Below are positions 53,631 to 63,060 of a stretch of DNA of 64,000 nucleotides, piece after piece. The notes under the pieces are model-generated. The model did no database searches, was not told where the DNA came from, and saw only the letters and a list, made by a program, of their open reading frames with translations. The translations under genes and the position numbers were made by a program. This DNA is from Bacteroidota bacterium. Lineage in GTDB: Bacteria; Bacteroidota; Bacteroidia; 2-12-FULL-35-15. Location of the stretch: the NCBI GenBank assembly GCA_947479085.1, contig CANJYB010000014.1:1-64000 (forward strand), given 5' to 3'. Within the stretch, counting starts at the first letter, position 1, and the number at the start of each line of letters is the position of its first letter.

Positions 53631-53660
53631 AAAACGTCTCACAATGGTGTGAGGCGTTTT
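53631..53660 (-). terminator. Intrinsic terminator of gldJ
   Basis: AAAACGTCTCAC / GTGAGGCGTTTT pairs over 12 bp (one G-U). It lies 27 bases past the gldJ stop, followed on the minus strand by TTTTTTGTTT. Confidence 0.82.
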
Positions 53661-53686
53661 TTTTATTTAGAGCAAATTAGAGAGAA

Positions 53687-55243
53687 TTATCTTGGTCCTA
53701 ATCCCTGAGGGCTACCCACACGAGTCATAGCACAACGGAAACCAATCCAATCGGTAGATTGGCGTTGATCCAGATAACGTCTTGTTCCGGGAACCATCCA
53801 ATATGCACGGTCTTTCCATGAACCACCTTTTATTACTCGTGCTTTATCATTTATCATAGACGTACCACCAGCACCATTTAAAGTAGGAGGATAATCATAC
53901 ATCCCACTACTTTCTGGTTTTCCTGCTGTCGCAGGATCGAATGGATCTAGCCACGTTCCGCTAACTGGATTCACCTGAGATTTGACATCACCATCCAGAT
54001 AATTAATGTTATCGGCATATTTATAATTTCTTCTTTCATCTAAATTATCATCCGGAACAGCAATACTAACATCTCTCCATCTTACCATTCCTGGGATACT
54101 GATAATATTACTATCTGCATCATATCGTATAGTATCATTAACCATAATACCATCCGCATCACGTAACTGAGTTTTGAAAACATTACCACGGAAAGGACGA
54201 AAATCGGCTTTATCTTCAGGAGAAAGTGGACGATAAACATCCATTACCCATTCAGTAACGTTTCCTGCCATATTATATAAACCATAATCATTAGGCCAAT
54301 ATGAATAAACAGGGGTTGTAACATCCCCGGCATCGTTCAATGCACCTGCAATACCCATCATATCACCATTACTGCGCTGAAAGTTAGCCATTATTTTTCC
54401 TAAATATTTCTCATCCGGATTACGCACACCATGTGTATTCCATGGATATAATCTTCTTTCGCTTATTTTTTCACCTTCTGAATTTCCAATTAAACCATAT
54501 GCGGCAAATTCCCATTCTGCTTCAGTCGGAAGTCTATATCTTGGTAAAAATATACCGTCTTCCATTCTTACTAAACGGTCACCACCATTAGGATCTTTTG
54601 AAGGAATCGGAGCAACTACAGTTCCTTGCCATTTTCCTGCAAGATATTGGTCAGTATTAAAATAATCATTCTCAGTTGGAGTAGGGGCATTTCCTAAAAT
54701 ACCTTCACGAATTAATATAAACTCGTTTACCCTATCCGTACGCCACGCGCAAAAATCTGATGCCTGCAACCAGTTAACCCCAACAACCGGATAATCCCTG
54801 TAAGATGGATGACGCAAATAATATTCAACGTAAGGTTCATTGAATGCTAATTTATCCCTCCAAACAAGTGTATCTGGTAGCGCCTTTTTTACAACATCGT
54901 AAAAGTTAGCTGAAAAAACCCGTGCAGTCCAATGAAGATATTCAAGATAATCCAAATTACGAACTTCGGTTTGATCTATATAAAATGAAGATACACTCAC
55001 TCTTCTTGGTATGGCATTCCATTCATATGTAACATCCTGTTCCGCCCTGCCCATTGTAAAAGTTCCTCCCTCGATTAAAACTAATCCTGGACCAGTTTCT
55101 TGTTCTTCATAAGCTGGAACATCAAAACCACCGTTTTTAGGCTCGTTATAATCCCATGCTGTTACCGGAGATCTCTCCTTACTGCAAGATGCAAGAGACA
55201 AAATCGCTGAAAACAAGATTAAATTACTTGATACTTTTTTCAT
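53687..55243 (-). CDS. gldJ: T9SS/gliding lipoprotein GldJ
   Basis: This 518-residue protein has a lipoprotein signal with Cys20 (ILSLASC) and a formylglycine-generating-enzyme-like (sulfatase-modifying) fold: PGLVLIEGGTFTMGRAEQDV, SFYIDQTEVRNLDYLEYL, DYPVVGVNWLQASDFCAWRTDRVNEF, YRLPTEAEWEFAAYG, YGLYNMAGNVTEWVMDVYRPL, RVIKGGSWKDRAYWMVPGTRRYLDQRQSTDWIGFRCAM. Its N-terminal AWDYNEPKNGGFDVP and the early FxxG/WN pattern fit GldJ rather than its paralogue GldK. GldJ is an outer-membrane-associated lipoprotein needed for T9SS and gliding and stabilises GldK. It is next to a porP gene (79-base gap) and divergent from porU. Confidence 0.9.
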   Translation of the reverse strand: MKKVSSNLILFSAILSLASCSKERSPVTAWDYNEPKNGGFDVPAYEEQETGPGLVLIEGGTFTMGRAEQDVTYEWNAIPRRVSVSSFYIDQTEVRNLDYLEYLHWTARVFSANFYDVVKKALPDTLVWRDKLAFNEPYVEYYLRHPSYRDYPVVGVNWLQASDFCAWRTDRVNEFILIREGILGNAPTPTENDYFNTDQYLAGKWQGTVVAPIPSKDPNGGDRLVRMEDGIFLPRYRLPTEAEWEFAAYGLIGNSEGEKISERRLYPWNTHGVRNPDEKYLGKIMANFQRSNGDMMGIAGALNDAGDVTTPVYSYWPNDYGLYNMAGNVTEWVMDVYRPLSPEDKADFRPFRGNVFKTQLRDADGIMVNDTIRYDADSNIISIPGMVRWRDVSIAVPDDNLDERRNYKYADNINYLDGDVKSQVNPVSGTWLDPFDPATAGKPESSGMYDYPPTLNGAGGTSMINDKARVIKGGSWKDRAYWMVPGTRRYLDQRQSTDWIGFRCAMTRVGSPQGLGPR

Positions 55244-55322
55244 TGCTTTAGATATTGATTAATATTATTATTTATATTATAACGTAATTTTGTACAAAAA
55301 GATACATAAAAAGTAAAAATAA

Positions 55323-56282
55323 TTAAAAAGAAGGGCAATTAACAGTTCTAAGTTTTTTCTTTTTAGGCTTGCAAGCTAAAATCAAACCGAATGAGATTTC
55401 GTGCGATCCTGCTGTAGCATTAGTAAGTTTAGATGTCGTGATATCATAACTATAGCCTACTTTCCATTTATGCTGCTGTAAACCAACAAGTGCGATAAAT
55501 GAGTCCTGATTCCTATACCATAATCCACCCACTACTACTCCTTTTGTAAAATAAACTCCTAAGTTTAATTGTTGAAAGTCCTTCTGACGTTGGTATAAAA
55601 TATTAGGAGAAATCGTTACTTCACTCTTCTTATCACCAATCGCAAACACTGCACCTACATGCGCTGTCATCTTAAGAGGTAATTTACTTGTGCTTATTAA
55701 TCCTTCATCCGGCTGAGTTAGGTGATTCGCTGCAAAACCGAAATAAAACCTCTTTGTATATCCTAGCACACCGGCAGAAAAATCTGCATTTGCCTTTTTT
55801 GATCTTCTTGGGACTTCACGCGTGTTATAAACAAAACCCATCCTTTCATCAATCATATCACCAAAGGTAAGTTTGCTCCAATCAATACTTTTTTCAAAGT
55901 AAGTTGCCTGAAACCCAAATTTAATCGAAAATTTTCTGCTTACATTTAATAAATAGGAATAAATACCGCTTGCACTAAAAGTGGTTAATGTGCCCTGCCC
56001 AGCCCTATCATCGTAAATCAACAAGCCTAATCCACCTTTTATGGCATTAAAATGCTGGTCATATGAAGCAGAATAAGTAACATAGGTTCCGGAAATGGCT
56101 GGCCATTGATTTCTGTAATTCAAACAAAATCTTGGGCAATTGGCAGTCCCTGCGAAAGCTGGGTTAAGATAAAGTGGGTTTGCATAAAATTGCGTAAATT
56201 CAGGGTCCTGAGCAAACAGCACACCTTTAAATCCAAAAGAAAATAACACAATAAAAATTAAAACAATACGTTTTAAGGTCAT
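55323..56282 (-). CDS. porP: PorP/SprF family T9SS membrane protein
   Basis: The ATG at 56282 gives 319 residues with signal peptide MTLKRIVLIFIVLFSFGFKGVLFAQ. A longer frame from a TTG at 56306 would add a charged extension before it. The protein has the family opening DPEFTQFYANPLYLNPAFAGTANCPRFCLNYRNQWPAISGTYVTYSASYD, the region GGLGLLIYDDRAGQGTLT and many amphipathic strands of an outer-membrane barrel (HKWKVGYSYDITTSKL, HEISFGLIL). The family includes P. gingivalis PorP and F. johnsoniae SprF; it binds or anchors T9SS substrates at the outer membrane. It is encoded directly upstream of gldJ. Confidence 0.92.
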   Translation of the reverse strand: MTLKRIVLIFIVLFSFGFKGVLFAQDPEFTQFYANPLYLNPAFAGTANCPRFCLNYRNQWPAISGTYVTYSASYDQHFNAIKGGLGLLIYDDRAGQGTLTTFSASGIYSYLLNVSRKFSIKFGFQATYFEKSIDWSKLTFGDMIDERMGFVYNTREVPRRSKKANADFSAGVLGYTKRFYFGFAANHLTQPDEGLISTSKLPLKMTAHVGAVFAIGDKKSEVTISPNILYQRQKDFQQLNLGVYFTKGVVVGGLWYRNQDSFIALVGLQQHKWKVGYSYDITTSKLTNATAGSHEISFGLILACKPKKKKLRTVNCPSF

Positions 56283-57056
56283 AATTTTTTTTTTAGTAGA
56301 ACGCAATTATACACAATATTTCTTTAAAGGAATCGTTTACCTAAAAATATTTTTTTTAATCAGGCTTGTCTTTTTAATAAAATACTTGTTAGAAAATAAA
56401 AGCATAATACCTTATCGGGACGCAAATTTATAATAAATATCTTGCATATACAACATATTCAGTAAACTAATTTTATTTTACTGAAGCAAAAAATGATTCG
56501 AAACTCAATATTGGTAAAGGTTGTAAAGACAAAAATTATCCAAATTTCGCAAATGGTGATTTCTGTTAATACCTTATAAAGCAACAAATTTTACAAATCA
56601 CCTTTTATAATTCTAAAATTATTTAAGTATTGCTCTTAACGCATGCACATAGATTAATTAAAACTCTTCTTAATTTAAATTTTAATTATTTCAAATAAAA
56701 AAAATCTTGCAGAATCAAAAAAAATATATACCTTAGCCCCGCGAAAAATAAATTGAATCGCAAGAACCAAAGTTTTATCAAAATCCAACGCCATTTGAAA
56801 CACCGCTACCGCATTTAATACCTTTTAAATTACAACCCTTACCTTTACATTAATTATCCGTTCTTTTATTTTTAATTTTTTCAATCAGATTAAATTTTTC
56901 AACTTATGATAAAGTTGAAAAATTTGCTTGTATTATTTTTTAGAAAACGATAAAGTTTTAAAGCTTTTTTCATTGCGAAATAATTTAATTTTAATATTTA
57001 ACTTTTATTATAACATTTTTTTTTAATTACTTTTGAACCATTAATACCTTTATATT
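56283..57056. other. Divergent regulatory region between porP and porU, 774 bases
   Basis: Very AT-rich, with no credible gene. It contains a promoter-like TATAATTG (56304-56311, minus, one base off consensus) ahead of porP and a promoter at 56707-56736 that would give porU a leader of about 310 bases. The leader holds a short stem AATTTTTCAACTT / AAGTTGAAAAATT (about 56893-56922). Confidence 0.7.
56707..56736 (+). promoter_or_regulatory. Probable porU promoter (TTG, 19 bp, TACCTTAG)
   Basis: TTG at 56707-56709 and TACCTTAG at 56729-56736 (one base off TAnnTTTG) are separated by 19 bases, the same spacing as the 4375-4404 promoter. The implied leader is about 310 bases. Confidence 0.5.
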
Positions 57057-60000
57057 ATGAAAATCAAAATCATTCTTACTATTGTTTTATTTTTTACTTT
57101 AAGAATAATCTCTTATGGGCAAAACAAATCGTCTGCAAAAGTTAGGGCTACTGAATATTATATTGAGTGGCAAAAACCATTAAGTCAAAAAATTTCTAAT
57201 GGCGAACTTAAGAAATTCTTAGCTTTCAAAGGAGCCCAGTACAAAGTTGATGATGACCTACTCCCCAGCTTTAGCGAACAGGTTGCTTTGTTAAATCAAC
57301 AGAGTTTTTCAGTTGAGATTATTAATGCTACTTATGAAGCTTTATCAGACGAAGAATTAGCCCTTATTAAAACTCCCAAAAAAATCGGCTCAGAAATTAA
57401 AATCAATTCGGATATTATTTACGTAAAAAAGCAGCCTCGGGGAGTTGTTAACTTTATTCCTCTTAGAAAAAACAACACCACCGGAAAATTTGAAAAGCTT
57501 GTTTCGTTTGATTTATCTATTATTAAAAATGGTTTCCAAAAATCATCCACCAGATCAGTTCATACATATGCTCCTCATTCCGTTTTACAAAGCGGCAATT
57601 GGTACAAAGTAGCAGTCCCGAATGATGGGATTTATAAAATAACCCCTCAGTTACTGCAAAGCTTAGGAATGGATGTTTCTACCCTTGACCCACAAAATAT
57701 AAGAGTTTATGGAAATGGAGGAGGTATGTTACCAGAACTGAATTCAAAGCCAAGGCTTGATGATCTTACAGAAAATGCAATACTTTTTCAGGGAAATACA
57801 GATGCTGTTCTTGACCCTTCAGAGTTCTTTCTTTTTTATGCAAAGGGTCCAAATACTTGGACATATAACAGTGCAGGTTGCCCAAAATTTAAACACACCT
57901 TAAACTTATATGCAGATTCGTCTTACTATTTTATCACAAGCGATCTGGGCACAGGGAAAAGAGTTCAAACCCAAGCTTCCTCTTCCGCAACCGTGACTCA
58001 TACGGTAACTACCTTTGATGACTTTGCCTTTCATGAAAACGATGATTTGAACTTCATAAAATCAGGAAGACAATGGTTTGGGGAATATTTTGATAATATC
58101 GCTTCTTATAATTTTTCCTTTTCGTTTCCCAATATTGACTTGAGCAGTTCCGCAACCATAAAAGCAAATATCGCTTCAAAATATTCAAGCAGTTCTTCAT
58201 ACACTGTAAATGGCAATGCTGTTCCTGCTATTGGAGCTGCTACCGGGGATACTTATGCAATAACCGGAAATACATGTTTTTCGACTATTCCTACCAATCC
58301 TTTAGTAACCGTAAATGTTACCAAACAAACCAGCGATGCTCTTGGATGGCTTGATTATGTGGAAGTGAATGCCAGAAGACAACTTATTATGAACGGGAAT
58401 CAAATGATTTTCAGAGATGCTCAATCAGTAGGAAGTGGAAATGTTGCACAATATAATTTAACAAGTTCTTCACCCATACAGATATGGGACATTACTGACC
58501 CCACAAATGCTTTATATCAAGCTTTTCAATTGAATGGGAATTCTTATCAATTTGTCCTACCTGCTGATACTTTAAAACAGTTTGTTGCTTTTTCAGGAAC
58601 TTCATTTAATACCCCTTCTGTGATTGGACATCTGGAGAATCAGGATTTACATGGAATGATAGGCAAAAACCTAACCATTGTAACTCACCCTAATTTTTTA
58701 ACCGAAGCCCAAACGCTTGCAAATTATCATGAAAATATAGATTTAATTTCGACTAACGTGGTAACGATAAAACAAATTTACAATGAGTTTTCATCTGGAG
58801 CACCTGACGCTACAGCCGTGCGTGATTTTGTGAAAATGTTTTATGATAAGGCTGCGGATTCAACGGAATTACCAAAATATTTACTTTTGTTTGGTGACGG
58901 TTCTTATGATAATAAAAATAGATTTTCCAATAACACAAATTATATCCCAACTTACGAATCTGTAGAATCTCAAAGCCTCACAGCATCTTATGTTTCGGAT
59001 GATTTTTTTGGATGCCTGGATGACAATGAAGGTAATATGATTGATGGCATTGATGCAGTAGATGTAGGGATTGGTCGTTTCCCAGTAAAATCAAGGGCAG
59101 AAGCACAAACTGCAATTGATAAAATTTTCAACTATAAAAGGGTTGGTGTCCCACCAACTTTATCCAGCGCTGCTAATTCATGTTCAAGTCAAACAACAGG
59201 CTCTCCATTTGGGGATTGGCGAAACACGGTTTGCTTTATTGGAGATGATGAAGATGGTAATTTGCATACTAGTCAGGCTGACCAGTTATCTGCCATGGTA
59301 GATACTGGGTATAATGATTTTAACGTTGACAAAATTTATTTTGATGCCTATACACAAGTAGCTACACCAGGAGGAGATAGGTATCCCGGTGCTTCCGATG
59401 CAATTACAAAAAGAGTAGAAAAAGGTTGCCTTATTATGAACTATACAGGTCATGGTGGTGAGGTTGGTTTAGCACATGAGCGAGTGGTGGAAGTTTCACA
59501 GATTAACTCCTGGAAAAATATAAATAATATGCCTTTCTGGGTTACTGCTACCTGCGAATTGAGCAGGTTTGATGACCCGCAAAGAACCTCTGCAGGTGAA
59601 TACATTTTCCTTAGTCCAACTGGTGCTGGAATAGGATTGCTTACAACAGTTCGCGAAGCTTTTGCAAGCCCTAACTTTGTTATCAATGGAAATTTTTATC
59701 GATCCGTTTTAAATCCTATTAATGGAAGGATGCCGCGCTTGGGTGATGTATACGAATATGTAAAAACTAAGGCAAACGGAAACGGCAATAATAGCTATGG
59801 TCGAAATTTTACATTATTAGGAGATCCTGCTCTTACTTTAAATTACCCAAAATGGGATGTTTCTACTGATACCATAAATGGACAACCGGTTGCAACTTCT
59901 GGCACTCAAACTATAAAAGCTCTTTCCAGAGTTACTGTTAGTGGTTTTGTTAGGGATAAAAACAATGTAATCTTGACTTCCTACAATGGAGTAATTTATC

Positions 60001-60938
60001 CTACTGTTTTTGATAAAGCGCAAACGATTACCACACTTTCTAATGATGGTGCCCTAAGTCCTCCATTTCCTTTTAAACTTCAGAAAAATGTTTTGTTCAA
60101 AGGAAAAGTTAGTGTAACTAATGGTTATTATAAATTCACTTTTGTAGTTCCTAAAGACATTGCATATCAATATGGTATTGGAAGAATAAGTTATTACGCA
60201 GAAAATGGAAATGAAGACGCAAATGGGTATTATGAAAAATTTAATATTGGTGGCTCCGATTCCTTAGCAGCTTCTGATTTAGTTGGTCCCGAAGTGAAAT
60301 TATATATGAATGATGCTAAATTTGTTTTTGGAGGAATGACCAATGAAAATCCTGATTTATTTTCCATTTTAAAAGATGAAAATGGAATAAATACAGTTGG
60401 TAATGGAATAGGGCATGATGTTACCGCTGTACTTGACGGAAACACAACCAATTCCATAGTACTTAATGATTATTATCAATCTGATTTGAACAGTTACAAA
60501 TCAGGATCTATTCGTTACCCTTTTAATAGTTTGGGAGAAGGTAAACATAGTTTAAAACTCAAAGTATGGGATGTTTACAACAATTCTTCCGAAACTTATA
60601 CTGAATTCATTGTGTCGAAATCTGCCGATTTGGCCTTAAGCCATGTTTTGAATTATCCGAATCCTTTTACTACAAGAACTCAGTTTTATTTTGAGCAAAA
60701 TCAATGCTGTCAGACTCTGGATGTTCAAATTTTAGTTTTTACAATTTCAGGTAAATTAGTTAAAACAATTGACCAGTTTGTAAATACCGAAGGCTTCCGT
60801 TCAGACCCCATTGAGTGGGATGGCAGAGACGATTTCGGAGATAAAATAGGAAGAGGAGTTTATATATATCGTGTGAAAGTAAAAACCAGCGAAGGTTCAA
60901 CCGCTGAGAAATACGAGAAGCTAGTCATTTTAAATTAA
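57057..60938 (+). CDS. porU: Type IX secretion sortase PorU (C25 peptidase family)
   Basis: This 1293-residue protein has a signal peptide (about 1-21), a beta-rich N-terminal region (SGNWYKVAVPNDGIYKITPQLLQSLGMDV) and a gingipain-type C25 caspase-like peptidase domain with catalytic His799 in NYTGHGGEVGLAHERVV and Cys833 in WVTATCELSRFDDP. An Ig-like region and a C-terminal sorting-like/FlgD-like domain follow (LNYPNPFTTRTQFYFE ... GRDDFGDKIGRGVYIYRVKVK). PorU removes the C-terminal sorting domain of T9SS cargo and attaches cargo to lipopolysaccharide. The length is typical of the family. It is followed by porV and divergent from porP-gldJ. Confidence 0.96.
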   Translation: MKIKIILTIVLFFTLRIISYGQNKSSAKVRATEYYIEWQKPLSQKISNGELKKFLAFKGAQYKVDDDLLPSFSEQVALLNQQSFSVEIINATYEALSDEELALIKTPKKIGSEIKINSDIIYVKKQPRGVVNFIPLRKNNTTGKFEKLVSFDLSIIKNGFQKSSTRSVHTYAPHSVLQSGNWYKVAVPNDGIYKITPQLLQSLGMDVSTLDPQNIRVYGNGGGMLPELNSKPRLDDLTENAILFQGNTDAVLDPSEFFLFYAKGPNTWTYNSAGCPKFKHTLNLYADSSYYFITSDLGTGKRVQTQASSSATVTHTVTTFDDFAFHENDDLNFIKSGRQWFGEYFDNIASYNFSFSFPNIDLSSSATIKANIASKYSSSSSYTVNGNAVPAIGAATGDTYAITGNTCFSTIPTNPLVTVNVTKQTSDALGWLDYVEVNARRQLIMNGNQMIFRDAQSVGSGNVAQYNLTSSSPIQIWDITDPTNALYQAFQLNGNSYQFVLPADTLKQFVAFSGTSFNTPSVIGHLENQDLHGMIGKNLTIVTHPNFLTEAQTLANYHENIDLISTNVVTIKQIYNEFSSGAPDATAVRDFVKMFYDKAADSTELPKYLLLFGDGSYDNKNRFSNNTNYIPTYESVESQSLTASYVSDDFFGCLDDNEGNMIDGIDAVDVGIGRFPVKSRAEAQTAIDKIFNYKRVGVPPTLSSAANSCSSQTTGSPFGDWRNTVCFIGDDEDGNLHTSQADQLSAMVDTGYNDFNVDKIYFDAYTQVATPGGDRYPGASDAITKRVEKGCLIMNYTGHGGEVGLAHERVVEVSQINSWKNINNMPFWVTATCELSRFDDPQRTSAGEYIFLSPTGAGIGLLTTVREAFASPNFVINGNFYRSVLNPINGRMPRLGDVYEYVKTKANGNGNNSYGRNFTLLGDPALTLNYPKWDVSTDTINGQPVATSGTQTIKALSRVTVSGFVRDKNNVILTSYNGVIYPTVFDKAQTITTLSNDGALSPPFPFKLQKNVLFKGKVSVTNGYYKFTFVVPKDIAYQYGIGRISYYAENGNEDANGYYEKFNIGGSDSLAASDLVGPEVKLYMNDAKFVFGGMTNENPDLFSILKDENGINTVGNGIGHDVTAVLDGNTTNSIVLNDYYQSDLNSYKSGSIRYPFNSLGEGKHSLKLKVWDVYNNSSETYTEFIVSKSADLALSHVLNYPNPFTTRTQFYFEQNQCCQTLDVQILVFTISGKLVKTIDQFVNTEGFRSDPIEWDGRDDFGDKIGRGVYIYRVKVKTSEGSTAEKYEKLVILN

Positions 60939-61216
60939 GTTATATTTTTATTTATTCATTTTTAAAGAATTATTGCATGGAGAAACTTTACTTTTTTATT
61001 TTCTAAATTTTAGGCAATGAACTTATCAGCAGCCAAAAAACATTTCCCTTTTGAAAGGAAGCATTTCTTATTTGTTCGGAATTTTTCCTTACAGGTCAGA
61101 ACTCGCCCTATTCTGTCGGGAGACCGATTCGGTTTTATGTGGTCATTATTTAGGTTTATGGGAATAAAAAAACAAGTCAACTTAATATTAATTCTTAATT
61201 TAGCACCCCGAAAAAA

Positions 61217-62512
61217 ATGAAACGAATGAATGTAACCAAAATTTCAAAAAAATTAATTGCAGCAACTGCATTGATTTTAATTTTCAGTACCGTTGGTTTT
61301 TCACAATCAACAAATTACAATAAGCTTGCCGGACAGCAGGTAAATAATAACCTTAACACAATAACTACCGCTGTTCCTTTTTTAATTATTACTCCTGATA
61401 GCAGAGCCGGAGGTATGGGTGATGCAGGAGTTGCATCCAGTCCTGATGTAAATTCCATACATTGGAATCCATCAAAACTGGCATTTGTGGATAAAAAAAT
61501 GGGAATCGGTGTTTCTTACACTCCCTGGTTGAGAGCATTGGTGCCCGATATTAATTTGGCCTATTTGTCTTTCTTTTACAAAACAAAGAAGAGAGGAACT
61601 ATTGGAGCATCTCTAAGATATTTTTCATTAGGGGATATTACATTTACTGATGCCAATGGAACAACAATAGGGAATTTCAGACCAAATGAATTTGCTATTG
61701 ATGTAGCTTATGGTGTAAAACTGTCTAAAACTTTTTCAGCTGGTGGAGCGGTTCGTTATATCAATTCGAATTTAACCGGTGGGACCTTTGTTGATGGTTC
61801 TGCCACAAAAGCTGGACGCACTGTAGCGGTTGACATTTCAGCACTTTGGAGAAATGATAAAATTAAACTGGGCGGTAAAAAAACAATAGCAGCTATAGGA
61901 TTAAATATTTCAAATATTGGAGGTAAAGTAACTTACTCTGACCGTGGTGGTCGTGGTTCTTCTGATTTCCTTCCAATTAATATGCGATTAGGTGGATCAC
62001 TTACCTTCCAAATGGATGACTATAATTCCATTTCTATAGAAGTAGATGCAAATAAATTACTAGTTCCCACTCCACCTGTTTATAAACACAAAATAGTGGA
62101 TACGAATGGTGTGGCTTATGACCAAGGAGTGGCATACGATGCTAACGGGGACCCTGAAATATTATTTGGTAAAAATCCTAACAGAGGAGTAACCGAAGGA
62201 ATCTTTGGTTCTTTTAATGATGCTCCTGGAGGAGGTAAGGAAGAATTGCGTGAAATTAATTATGCCTGTGGTTTGGAATATTGGTACAATAAATTATTTG
62301 CTGTAAGAGCAGGTTATTTTTACGAAAATCCTTACAAAGGAAATCGCCAGTTCTTTACACTTGGTGCCGGTGTTAAGTACAATGTATTCGGGTTGGATTT
62401 TGCCTACTTGATACCAACTCAACAGCGCAACCCGCTTGAAAACACATTACGGTTTACGCTCACTTTCGACTTTGATGCATTCAAAGCTCAGAATGACGAA
62501 AAAACTGAATAA
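61217..62512 (+). CDS. porV: T9SS outer-membrane protein PorV (LptO)
   Basis: This 431-residue protein has a signal peptide (about 10-30, ending VGFSQ) and a FadL-like 14-strand barrel. PorV hallmarks are AVPFLIITPDSRAGGMGDAGVASSPDVNSIHWNPSKLAF, GVSYTPWLRALVPDINLAYLSF, a long extracellular loop (about 285-345) and the ending LGAGVKYNVFGLDFAYLIPTQQRNPLENTLRFTLTFDF. PorV receives sorting-domain proteins from the translocon SprA and carries them to PorU. It lies 278 bases after porU; that gap has no convincing gene. A second possible Met at codon 4 does not change the call. Confidence 0.96.
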   Translation: MKRMNVTKISKKLIAATALILIFSTVGFSQSTNYNKLAGQQVNNNLNTITTAVPFLIITPDSRAGGMGDAGVASSPDVNSIHWNPSKLAFVDKKMGIGVSYTPWLRALVPDINLAYLSFFYKTKKRGTIGASLRYFSLGDITFTDANGTTIGNFRPNEFAIDVAYGVKLSKTFSAGGAVRYINSNLTGGTFVDGSATKAGRTVAVDISALWRNDKIKLGGKKTIAAIGLNISNIGGKVTYSDRGGRGSSDFLPINMRLGGSLTFQMDDYNSISIEVDANKLLVPTPPVYKHKIVDTNGVAYDQGVAYDANGDPEILFGKNPNRGVTEGIFGSFNDAPGGGKEELREINYACGLEYWYNKLFAVRAGYFYENPYKGNRQFFTLGAGVKYNVFGLDFAYLIPTQQRNPLENTLRFTLTFDFDAFKAQNDEKTE

Positions 62513-62531
62513 AATAATTTTTGATTTCAAG

Positions 62532-62562
62532 TTCCAGATTTCAAATCTGGAATTTGAAATCT
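62532..62562. repeat. Overlapping palindromes between porV and ispF
   Basis: TTCCAGATTT-C-AAATCTGGAA (62532-62552) overlaps a second pairing, AGATTTCAAAT (62536-62546) with ATTTGAAATCT (62552-62562). The two hairpins cannot form together. It is probably a REP-like repeat; a role in terminating porV or tuning ispF is possible. Confidence 0.6.
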
Positions 62563-62580
62563 GAAATTAATAATTTCCCC

Positions 62581-63060
62581 ATGAAAATACGAGTTGGTTT
62601 TGGTTTCGATGTTCATCAATTGCAGGAAGGAAAGGAACTTTGGCTCGGTGGAATATTGTTAAACCACTCCAAAGGTGCTACAGGCCATTCGGATGCAGAT
62701 GTTTTAATTCACGCTATTTGCGATGCTTTATTAGGTGCGGCCGGAATGCGTGATATTGGTTTTCATTTCCCCAATACTTCTTCAGAATTCAAAAACATTG
62801 ACAGCAAAATATTACTTGCCACGGTAATGGAACTTTTGAAAAAAGAAAACTATACCATTGGAAATGTAGATTGCACCTTGGTGCTGGAAAACCCTAAAAT
62901 AAATCCTCATATAGATAAAATGAAGCAAACCCTTGCTCCTATTTTAAATATTGATACCAACGATATTTCTATTAAAGCAACCACCAACGAAACCATGGGA
63001 TACGTTGGCAGGGAAGAAGGGGTTTGTGCTTATGCGGTTGCATTGATTGAGAAAAGCTGA
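62581..63060 (+). CDS. ispF: 2-C-methyl-D-erythritol 2,4-cyclodiphosphate synthase
   Basis: The ATG at 62581 gives 159 residues, the normal IspF length; an upstream frame start at 62521 would add 20 residues encoded by the palindrome. Motifs: VGFGFDVHQL with metal ligands Asp10 and His12, GGILLNHSKGATGHSDADVLIHAICDALLGA (third metal-binding His), MRDIGFHFPNT, and the substrate/FMN-region ISIKATTNETMGYVGREEGVCAYAVALI. It makes the cyclic diphosphate of the non-mevalonate isoprenoid pathway. Its neighbour porV is unrelated in function. Confidence 0.97.
   Translation: MKIRVGFGFDVHQLQEGKELWLGGILLNHSKGATGHSDADVLIHAICDALLGAAGMRDIGFHFPNTSSEFKNIDSKILLATVMELLKKENYTIGNVDCTLVLENPKINPHIDKMKQTLAPILNIDTNDISIKATTNETMGYVGREEGVCAYAVALIEKS

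Noticed and set aside
56283-56306. N-terminal extension of PorP from TTG
   Set aside because: ATG at 56282 gives a normal signal peptide; the extension is a charged Lys run encoded by an A-tract near a promoter-like element.
61017-61220. 67-codon frame between porU and porV
   Set aside because: Basic, Phe-rich sequence with no motif; it ends on the porV start codon and fits an AT-rich leader.
62521-62580. 20-residue N-terminal extension of IspF
   Set aside because: Encoded by the palindrome; IspF proteins begin directly with the MKIRVGFGFDVH type of sequence.
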